Assembly: GCA_002964805.2 (NCBI GenBank)
Contig: PUDQ02000003.1
Span: forward strand, 620,001 to 684,000
DNA: 64,000 nt
Direction of reading: 5' to 3'
Source of the DNA: Trametes villosa
Taxonomy: Eukaryota; Basidiomycota; Agaricomycetes; Polyporales; Polyporaceae
This document shows, one piece after another, positions 55,197 through 64,000 of the stretch (its first letter is position 1; every line of letters starts with the position of its first letter). Below the pieces are notes generated by a model. That model searched no databases, had not been told where the DNA came from, and saw only the letters and a program-made list of their open reading frames with translations. Both the position numbers and the translations under genes were made by a program.

Positions 55197-56017
55197 ATGA
55201 ACAGGAACATGCGTGCTTTTTTCGGACCGGTCACTCAAGTAGCACGCATACGCGCATCCAGTGGGATCTTCACGATCCACGGCACCATCCGACAAACGCA
55301 TGGAACATCAACCGATGCAACCCCCTCATCTCCACTCCCCCAGACTTTCCGCAGCCTGTATCGGCTGTTTCTGAGAGCGACCGCTGCTTCGGTCCTGGCC
55401 CATACAGACGCCACTGCACGCCTGAGAGCCGCCTGGCGGCCCGCGTTCGACCATGCTGCGAATGCGATACGGCAAATGGAAGATGATCGGCTGCCTACCT
55501 CCGAGCGCGAAGCCCTGGCGCGTTGGTACCAGGAGTGGGAGAAGCGCAGTGAGTCGGCCTCGAACGCCTGTCGATCTCCCCCACGCCGCTCACGATCTGC
55601 CTTTTCCTCTCACCCCGCCCGGCGCGCCATGTGCCCCCGCTCGCCTGAAACGTCGCGCTCATGACCCGCCGCCCCGCGCTCGCACGCGCCCTCGCCGCAG
55701 TGGACAACACGCTCTCGCTCCTGTACAGCTCTGCGACGTCCCGCGGACTTCCCCACCGTGTGACGCAGAACCTCCACCGGATGATGAACGCGAATTCCAT
55801 CCTCCGCGACCCCTCGCGCCCTGGCAAGAGGCCCTGGCACGGGCAGCTCGAGCTCGACTCGCCCGAGTACAAGCGCAGGCCGGTCAAGCCGCCGACGGCT
55901 CTGCAGCGGCAGCAGCGCGACCTCTTCCACACGCCTCCGCGGCTGCTCGGGGAGGTCGTCGGCATGGCCGAGGGATGGGGCGGCCTCTCGTTGGGCAGGA
56001 CGCGGCGGCGGCGCTGA
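55197..56017 (+). CDS. LYR-motif protein (Complex1_LYR-like), mitochondrial assembly factor type
   Basis: Exons 55197-55238, 55344-55548 and 55701-56017 give 187 aa. After the short start MNRNMRAFFGPVTQ, exon 2 opens with TFRSLYRLFLRATAAS, a canonical L-Y-R helix, followed by ARLRAAWRPAFDHAA and ALARWYQEWEKR. LYR proteins work with the mitochondrial acyl carrier protein in Fe-S cluster delivery or respiratory complex assembly. Exon 3 adds an unusually long basic C-terminal part (RRPVKPPTALQRQQRDLF). Intron 1 is 105 bp and free of stops, so it could be retained. Which assembly factor this is cannot be told from the sequence. Confidence 0.65.
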
Positions 56018-57221
56018 CAGAGACGGCCGACGCGGACTTTGGTCATGCAATGCCGGAGATGGAAGGGCATATCCGGTGTGGGCGCCGTGGGTGCTTGATG
56101 CGACGCCTCGCGCGTAGCGGAAGCCAGCGGAAGCCCGTCGCGTTCTCGTGCTATGCGACATCAGCAACATCCTAACAATGTTCGGCAGCGGATAGATTCC
56201 GGACTTCACCTGCCCTGTGCGGGCTCGTATCGTAACGCTATGGAGGGGCAGAGAACTGCTGTGGCCGCCGTCCTGGCAGCAGGATCTGACGGTAAGTGTC
56301 CGCACCCGAGGCCCTCTCTACTCGTCAGACGGTCGGATCGAGGTTGCCGTTCAGCTCCAGCGTGACTGATCTATTTCTGCCCCTGACTGCCAGTAATATG
56401 CTCGAACACCAGCCCTGGTAACCCTGTTGTATGTCGGGTAGCTTCTGGAACTCAACGCGAACATGCAACTTCCACATCGTGTTGGTCGGCATTAGGGCCT
56501 ACAACATGGCATCCACTTCGCGGTATCCTACTTCTTCTACTGGAAGAGTCGGACGACGTCGGTGCGACGCTGCGCCCGTCCGGTGCTGCATGGAGCCAAT
56601 GGAGGAGGACGCTACTGATGAGATCTATCAAACAGAGGACGATTGATCGAGTGTCGAGGTACCGTACAGCAGGGCCCCTAAGCGCCCGGGTGTGTGGGCG
56701 GCTACATGACGAAGCACGCCAGCCAAAGTCGCATGTTTGTCGCATGTCAGGGTGTTTGTGGCAGGTACGAGTACATTTGTAAGGCCTAATCGCCGCCCGA
56801 GCTGAAATCGACACCCAGGTACATTATCCGTGTCAGAACTGCCCATGCGGTTTTGGCCAGAGCCCATTCGGATGTATGGGCGGGGAGATATGCCTCTCGT
56901 GTGATGTCAGCCGCTGCGCGCTACTGTTCCTCCAACCAGCGTTTCGGAGAGCTTACGATATGCTTCTTCCAGCGCGAAGGGCCCTCGGGACCTGGCCCTG
57001 CAGATCAGACCGCGCGGCGGACCACTCAGAGCGCGAGGAGGCTCCCCGCCTGCGGCGGCGCCCAGTCCCGACTGATTGATGAGTGCCGAACTCTGCAGAT
57101 CACTTCAGTAGGGCTGTCCCAATCAGTCCACCAGGCGCGTTGGTGGCGAACAGATACATATACGACAGGCAAAGTCACAGCATGATCGCACCCCGTCACT
57201 CCCTCCGCACGCCCGCGTACG
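56018..57221. other. Intergenic, 1.2 kb
   Basis: No gene recognised on either strand; codon use is irregular. The last 150 bp are the likely promoter or leader of the following gene. Confidence 0.5.
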
Positions 57222-58951
57222 ATGAGCCGTTCTCCCATCGCTACCACGTCAATCATTGGCAGCGGTCTCCATCATGCCAGTGCCAGTGCGGCGGCGGGCG
57301 TGCGACGGCCCCATGGTGGCAGCCCCCCTCCTTCGACTTCTTCCTCCGCATCTGCATCTGCTCCGGCATCGACGTACACGCGCAGCGCATACATATGCCT
57401 GCACCTCGGCGTCTCGTCCGCCCCACCTTCGTTTCGCGTCTCCCTTCCTTCTCCCCTTTCTGTCCGCCTCCCCCCTGCGCCCATGGCGCTTCCGGCCCGC
57501 GGGCGACGAGGACTCCAGGACTCTACGCAACACATGGCCGCTGCGCGACCAAGGCTCGCCGTGGTCCCGTCTGGGGCGGGCCGTGCCCGGGGCACACTGG
57601 ACGCCGCGCCCTCGGCGTCGTGCAGCTTCTTGGACCTGCGGTCCTCCTCTTCCGGACCCCGCGCTGCCGGGCAGGGCGCTGCGACGACGGCAGCAACGAA
57701 AGGCAAGGTAATATTGCAACCCCCTCCTACGGCGCACCCGTTGCTGCTTGAAGCGCGTTTCAGACTCAAACTGACGCCCATCCTGCACAGGCCCCCGCCG
57801 TGCCACAACCGAGCGTGAAGAAAATGCGACGGAGGGTCGCTCTACTGAGCGGCGTACACCTAAACCTCCCGAGCTCCCCCGTCGTCGGCCCGTCACCCCC
57901 AGGATCTTCGCGCGAGATGGCGTGGACGTTTACTGCGGAATGGGACGAGACACACGACGAGATTGTGTTCAGCGAAGTCGAGAGCGGCGCGGGATCCGCG
58001 CCATCATCGTCATCCTCGTCCGCGAGCTTGCGCTTCGTCGCGAGCCCTATCCCCTTCGATGTGGGTGAGGACGAGATATTCGAGCTCGATGTGCCAGCCG
58101 CGCCCTCGCCGCCCTTCTCTGACATGCACTCCGCTTCCTCATCCTCTTCTTCGTCTTCGTCATGTCCATCGCCGTCGTCCCCGGCCGCGCTCACGTCCCC
58201 CTTCTCGCCTTCGTTCTCCGCGCTGTCTGAGATCTTCGACTTCTACATGCACACGCCCCACACGATGTCTTTCTCGCACCACGAGCGCAAGGAATCCGTG
58301 TCCACCGCTCCTTCCTCGCCTGGCCCCGCCTCGCCTGTTGAGCAGTCGTCTCCCTCCCTCTCAGCCCTCCACGATGCACAGCCGGTCATCTCCGTCACCT
58401 TCTACGAGGAGTCGGAAAACCCCGCGCGCGGGCCGACCGACGACACACACGTCAGTGGCGCGCCAGCGTCTGCCCTCGTCTCCTACTCGTTCGGCACCGC
58501 CGCGTTCACGGAGAAGAAGCAGCCCCGCGCGCTGCCCCCGGCCCCCAGCCCGCAACGCATCGCGCGCCGACCGCTCCCGCCCGTGCCCGTGCGGTCGAGC
58601 TCGATGGTGGACATCGCCGCGCAGCCGGCGGCTGGACCGGACGATGTACGTCTGCAGAGGGCGTCCGCGTCTTTCCTGCCCTGCTAGTCATTCTGACACA
58701 GGCTGCTGTGCAAATAGCGCGTGGCGCGGCCGCCCATTCGCAGCGCGCGGAGCGCGAGGGCGGTGCCGCCGCCCCCTGCGTATAGTCCTCCGCTCCCCGG
58801 ACCATTTCATTCGCGTGCTGCGAGCCTGGGCAGCGGGCAGCGCGCCGAACCCAAACCTTGGGGAGCCCTGAACATCGGGAAGCACTCCCGGTCCATCAGC
58901 GCAGGCATCCATGCAGGTCGCGTCGAGAACGCGCGTCCGCCGTTGCGTTGA
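57222..58951 (+). CDS. Ser/Pro-rich hypothetical protein
   Basis: Exons 57222-57707, 57791-58645 and 58718-58951 give 524 aa. The second splice uses the acceptor AAATAG at 58717, because the earlier CACAG would leave a stop in frame. The protein is almost entirely low complexity: Ser/Ala-rich at the start (STSSSASASAPAS), a Ser run at about 275-285, and Pro/Arg-rich at the end (RPLPPVPVRSSSM, AVPPPPAYSPPLPGP). More ordered parts are MAWTFTAEWDETHDEIVFSE and FELDVPAAPSPPF. The PPAYSPP and PLPPVP strings could bind WW or SH3 domains. No enzyme motif or membrane span is seen. The N-terminal exon boundary is the least certain part. Confidence 0.6.
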
Positions 58952-59959
58952 GTCCTTTTCCCCAGTTGTCGCATTTACTTTCGCAATCCCCACCTCCGCC
59001 CCCTTCACTTCTCTCCGACCTCGCGTCGACTTTTTCCACGTGTCCAGCCCGTGCCCTTCCGCTATTACCCCTTCGACCGTTTCGCCCCATTCTAACTTTA
59101 TTATTTGCCGCTGGCCACTTTTCGTACTGCTTCTCATCGCCCTTCGCGCTTGCCTCCCCTTCATACCCTCTTTATTTTACCTCCGGACTCGCCGCCATGT
59201 GTACACTACCGTCCGCGATATGCGCGTGACACACACCGTGCTCACCAGAGCTGTACAGACGTTATACGCCGTAGACCGCATGCACCGCACCGCACACACC
59301 TCGCTATCACTATCGCATAACCTATGCCTACCCTACCGTCCGACCCAGATAATCTGTACCACCAAACCACCACCGGACTGGACTGCATCGTAGCAACCCA
59401 GCGCGCGCGCACCGTGATCGCGGCTCGCGTCTCGGATGGGTGCTCCTCGGTATCACGTTGCTCGATGCCGGTTGGCTGGGGGGGTGATGTCGGTGGTGCG
59501 GCGTGATCTCGCAGGGCGGGTCGTGCCTTTAAGTGTGATTGCCTTGCAGGGGTGTGTAGGCGGCGCGGGGGGCGTGCATGGCCCAGCGCGATTGGCCGCC
59601 GTCGCACCGCAGTTGGACCTGGATCGGCGGAAAAAGCAAAGTCTGCGCTCGGGCGCCGCCGAGTCCTGGAAAGGACGCGTGGGATGCACAGTTGATCCCC
59701 GGTGGCGGTTTGCTTTGGTCGCCGAGGTTGTGGTAGTGGCGCCATCACTGCGTATGCCCTCCCGAGCGGGGTGTGCAAGGGTGTGCATCTTACCGCCAGA
59801 GGTCTCGCAGTGGGATAGCAAGAAGGAAGCCATCTCTATAGCCAGGATATATGATACCAACAGCACTCACAGATCGTAGAACATAAACCGCTCGTCATCC
59901 ATCGCCCAAGAATCCAAGAGACTCGCCCCATCCACACGCATCACGCCTCTCGATCACAG
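58952..59959. other. Convergent intergenic region, 1.0 kb
   Basis: 3' UTRs of the hypothetical gene and of the SulP transporter. Frames on both strands near 59240-59880 have no family resemblance. Confidence 0.5.
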
Positions 59960-62900
59960 TCACCGCTCCCTCATCGCCTGTTCGACGCGCGCGACGGCAC
60001 TCGCGACATCCTTGCAGAACGCATCCTCGCCCAGCAGCGCGACGACGCCCGCCTGTTCGAACGACTGGTGTGGCCCGGGCTTGAGGTGCGTGATGTACAG
60101 GCCCACGCCGCGGTTCTGCCATCCGCACGCGACAAGACCGCCAGACGTCAGAACTGAATATTGGCGGCGATGGTGGCGCGTGCCGAGCGTCCCGACGCAC
60201 CTTATAGGTCTCCACAAGCTCGTAGAAGATCTGCACCGCTCTGCAAAGGCACGCAAAGTGACAAGCGGCAGATCAGCGGGGCGCGCGACGTGACACAGAC
60301 AGAGGGCGGCAGCGAGCTGAGCTCGATCGGCAACTTACGAGGCGTCGATGGTGTCCACGTCCGCGAGGTGGAAGACGAGCACGTTCGCATCGTGCCTGTG
60401 CGGCTCGTCCGCCGGGTGATGCTTGTCGTGTCCGTAGAGCTCGAGCCGACGCAGCCGCTCTGCGCGCACGCTCCATCTATCAGTGTCCGATCTGATACAC
60501 GCGAGGGGCGGGGCAGCCCAAGATATACACTCACCCTTGAGCTGTGCGGTATTGGCTGCGATCGACAGGGCGCATTGATGTATATTAGCGTTAGTGTTGT
60601 TCTTAGCTGCAACGACGGAGGGCGGGGATAGTCAGATGCAGCGGACGCACCAAAGTCAAGGTTCTCGCGGATGCGCACGATCAGTACCCCCGACGCATCC
60701 TCCTCAGCTTCCGGGTTCTCGTCAATCGGCTTCCAGCGCTCCGTGCCCGGGATGCGGCCCTACGTCCCAAAAGCCGCGTAAGGGAGCGTGAAACACGTCG
60801 GGCGCACGGCACTCTACTTACCAGTATTGTCATGCGCGTGCGCGACGAGCGGCGGACGACGAGTAGCAGCGAAATGACCACGCTGACTGCAATCCCGATC
60901 TCGACGTTCCATACGATGGTGAGCACGAAGGTGAGCGTCATGAGCGCCAGGTCTATCCACGCCTTCATTCTGTACGCCGCCACGTCCGCCACACCCATCT
61001 CATCAGTACCGTGGGCGTGCCGCGCACATCTGTTGCGAGCGGGCTCACCTCCAGTAGAACATGGCGTCATGGGGCAGCTCCCCGAGCAGCGAGAAGACGA
61101 TCAGGCAGATGCTGTGTAGGCATGCGTCATCGTCCGTCAAAGTCGAAGTGATGCCCCGCTCGAGAAATGATGCCACTTACATCGACGCGAGCACGCATTT
61201 CGGCAGGTAATACAGCCAGGGAAGCAGGAAGAACGTCGCGAGCAGGACAAGGGTTGAGCACACGAGCGACGCCATCTGCGTCCGCCCGCCGAGGTCGCCG
61301 TTAAGCTTCGACCTGTATCCGCCACACATCAGCAGCTACACAGCGGCGACAGCGGCGGCGATGAACGGGCCCGCGCACCTTGTAATGGACCCATACGCCG
61401 GCAGTGTGCCCGGGACGAACGATCCGATAATGTTCCCGGCACCGAGGGCAACGAGCTCGCGGTTCGGGCTGATACTATACCCAAACCTGCCTGCGTTCTG
61501 CTTCGCCGCGACGATGCTATCCAGGAAGCCGACAACGGAGATCAACCTGCGTGCATATAAGACGTGTTTGATCAGCTAGGTTTCGTTGTGAATGCAGGCC
61601 ACGGTCGGGGCGGCGTCCTTACACTGCAGTCGAGGTCGTGCGCCGCAGGAAGCGCAGCGTGAGCTTGCGGACCGGAAACTGGATGAACGAGCTGCCCGTG
61701 TTGATCGGCACTGCGCCCAGGATCTCCACCCCGTCCTGGTCCCAGTCGAACTTGTCCGAGAGGACTGTGAAACAGGTCAGCCTGCGCCGCCGCGCGCCGG
61801 GTCGAAATGGCATGACTCACAGGTAGACGCGACGACGACGAGGAAGACCTCCGGAAGGCGGTATATAAACCAGTACCGGCGGCAGAACTGTTTCACGCTG
61901 CGCGTGCTGACCAGCACCGCGAGCGCGCCGAAGCTAATCACGGTGGTGAGCCGGTGCGCGTGCGTGAACGCGTTCTCGACCAAGAAGAGGAATTTGTCGA
62001 GCGTCGTCTTTGGCTGTAAGACGTGTTCGAGCTGCGTCAGCCCGAGCATTGGTATGAGCTGCTCGCTGTTGCCATTGGCGTTTCTGTCAGTATGGAGGCG
62101 GCACGGGCGGGGCGCCGCGGACTTACATCATGATAACAACGGCGACGGCGGTAACAAAGCCGCGCAAGAGCGCGCGGCTGAGCACTACGTCGAGGAAGCC
62201 GAGCCTGAGGAGCCCGAGCAGGAAACTGATGAGGCCGACCTGGTGTACCCAGCATATAGTCAGCCAGGAGGTTCGAAACCCGCCACAAGGAGTGGAGCAG
62301 ACCTGGAACGTGATAATGGTGGAAATTGCAAGTGACATAGCGTTCGGGTCGATGGGATGGGTATGCGGGTCATGATGCAGGATCTCGTCCACGACCTGTC
62401 CGACAAGGAGCGAGAGCGCAGCCTCGGGTGCAACATTCAATTGACGTGAAGTTCCAAGCAGGGCATAGACAATTCCAGGTATAGCGGCGGAGAACTGACT
62501 GCAGCATTAGCGCAGAGTAGAGTTACTTGACGACAGACAAACTAACCAGGCCAGTGACCGGACTGAGCTTCGCCAGGGAAGATGCGTACGACACGGACTG
62601 TGGTATGAGCATACTCGCGACAGTTATTCCTGCAAGGAAGTCACCGGCGAACCTAGGCGGAATGATGGGTCTTCAATCCTCTATGTGACTGAAAGCGGAT
62701 GAAGAGGTACGCACAGGGAAAACGAGTACTGGGGTATCCATGCTGTTGACGGTATATAGTACCGCACCTTCGCCCAAGTCGACTTCCTTCTCCAGAGCTG
62801 AGGGCGTTCAGTGGGACCTGTTAGTATACGATTAGCAAGTAGTAGACAGGTGGGATCTACAGGGATGGGCTGCAGGTAGACGACAGGCTAAGAGGACTGT

Positions 62901-63606
62901 TTTAAGACAAACATGCAAAGCAATACTCGCGGAGCGAACGCTATTCCGAGTACTCCTCCACGCCGGGTCACCCAGGCACGTGGTGGAAGACTTCAGCAAC
63001 TGTGTATGCAGCGCAGACCGCTCTGTAGTCTTTAGCAATGGGCTGACTGGTCCTTGGATGCGGGCGCTGCGTGAATAACTAGGGCCTTCTCAATGCTCTG
63101 CACTGTTTTGGGTCCGGACGAGAAAAGCCCTCACGCATATAGCCACACATGCGCGCAGTCGTGGTGTTGCTTATGCGGGTGCTAGCAGCCGTCGCCCGTG
63201 CCCCGTCTACATCGGGTTGGTCGAAGCTTAGCTCATCCACCATGGAGGCGGAGTGAGGAACACGTCGCGAGAAAGCGGACGGCGCGTCGGGTGGGAGTGA
63301 CTCCCACTTACGGAGGGCAGAAACTTGAAAGCTAGAAAGCCCTAGCAAAAATGTCTGCTCACCTTTCGGAGTGCGCGCCCCTCCCTCTTCCACTTCGCCC
63401 ACATCCCTCTCTGGCACGCCGAGCAGCGGTGCATGTTCGCCGTCTTCACCAGCGGGTATTCCGGGCGTTCGCGGGGTCATGGCACCACTTCCGGGGAGGC
63501 TGCTGTACATAGCGCGGAGACTCGAGGTTGCAGAGCCATAGCCAGAGAGCGTCCGCGTGTTGTACGGCTTTAATGTGCTGCTGTCCGAGGGTGCGTTCGG
63601 GTCCAT
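59960..63606 (-). CDS. SulP (SLC26)-family anion transporter with STAS domain
   Basis: Sulfate-type anion transporter of a membrane, plasma or vacuolar. Sixteen exons: 63606-63363, 62817-62715, 62652-62547, 62494-62303, 62239-62127, 62083-61821, 61764-61623, 61546-61379, 61312-61181, 61111-61049, 60969-60822, 60759-60651, 60555-60535, 60459-60339, 60240-60201 and 60115-59960; they sum to 706 codons plus stop. The cytosolic N terminus has APLLGVPERD. The transporter core shows FAGDFLAGITVASMLIPQSVSYASSLAKL, GTSRQLNVAPEAALSLLVG and GSFVPGTLPAYGSITR. The STAS domain (about 560-706) has VLIVRIRENLDFANTAQLKERL and HLADVDTIDASAVQIFYELVETY. Exon 13 is only 21 bp, and intron 1 is 545 bp. Confidence 0.92.
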
Positions 63607-64000
63607 ATCGAGCTAGTCGGCTGCGAATGCTCGGCGGAGAGTGCTCGGCGCGAGACTGAGGGCTGGGGTTCCGGCCCAAGTCTTCCGTTAGTGCCCAAGC
63701 TCCTTGGCTGGCTCTGTGGAAGCTTGTGGTCGTGATCACAGTCTTTTGATCACACCTTCAGGTCGCTCTTGTACCCAGGAGGCCTTGCCGGCGAATGGTG
63801 GACGATAAGTAGAGGACGAGATGCACATGTTCAGCGTCAAGTAGTAGCGGAGCCCGGCACGATATATTAGGCGCCCATGAACGTAGTAGATTGCAGGGTA
63901 TCCGCGCGTTCTGATTGGTTCATGCTCGGGCATCGATGCAAATGGAAATTCCACCTCCAGCTCACGGCACTTCCGCGGCATTTGAACTTGGTACAAGTTC
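63607..64000 (-). other. Upstream of SulP; open minus frame reaching the edge
   Basis: Expected SulP promoter. A minus-strand frame open from the right edge to 63736 begins YQVQMPRKCRELEVEFPF and contains AIYYVHGRLIYRAGLRYY. It could be the end of a gene outside the window, but it has no recognised family and sits where a promoter is needed. Confidence 0.3.

Noticed and set aside
63736..64000. A minus-strand frame reaching the right edge, with CRELEVEF resembling CRELRFS of the FunK1 N terminus.
   Set aside because: Only a few residues match and no other FunK1 block is present; it overlaps the expected SulP promoter.
1..64000. CRISPR arrays, rRNA genes, complete transposons with transposase or reverse transcriptase, and biosynthetic gene cluster core enzymes.
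   Set aside because: None was found; the only repeat-like signal is the diverged pair of intronic elements.

Overview
The window is nuclear DNA from a filamentous basidiomycete, most likely a wood-decay mushroom of the Polyporales type. The signs are GC-rich coding sequence, genes broken by many 45-70 bp GT-AG introns, large F-box-like families, FunK1-type kinases and a polyporopepsin-like secreted protease. No bacterial, plasmid, phage or viral replication gene and no CRISPR array was seen. Gene models were built by hand: reading frames were joined at GT-AG sites until phase, protein family and length agreed. Almost all joined models are exact multiples of three.

Left part (1-24 kb): the 3' end of an unknown gene, cytosolic asparaginyl-tRNA synthetase (-), an ER sulfhydryl oxidase of the Erv2 type (+), an orphan class I aminoacyl-tRNA synthetase-like protein (+), a PIP-box plus ASCH-like protein (-), a possible 35-residue membrane peptide (+), two tandem F-box/LRR-like paralogues (-,-), a cAMP-dependent protein kinase catalytic subunit (-), a third F-box paralogue (+), and a secreted pepsin-type aspartic protease (+).

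Middle (22-47 kb): an ArsB/NhaD-type permease (-), an acidic hypothetical protein (+), a mitochondrial succinate/fumarate carrier (-), an atypical kinase-like protein (+), the nine-exon SWR1 chromatin remodeller (+), and two divergent FunK1 kinases (-,+) with a tRNA-Glu(CTC) between them.

Right part (47-64 kb): a multi-pass membrane protein with an acidic tail (+), small minus-strand genes including a COX14-like ORF, a fourth F-box paralogue (+), an acylphosphatase (+), an LYR-motif protein (+), a Ser/Pro-rich hypothetical protein (+), and a 16-exon SulP/STAS sulfate-type transporter (-) near the end.

The genes do not form one pathway. The layout is ordinary fungal housekeeping (translation, respiration, secretion, PKA signalling, chromatin) mixed with lineage-expanded families (F-box, FunK1). 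The best leads are the orphan synthetase-like protein, the PIP-box/ASCH protein, the FunK1 pair with a changed HRD motif, a diverged repeat shared by introns of the PKA and SWR1 genes, and several tiny multi-exon genes.
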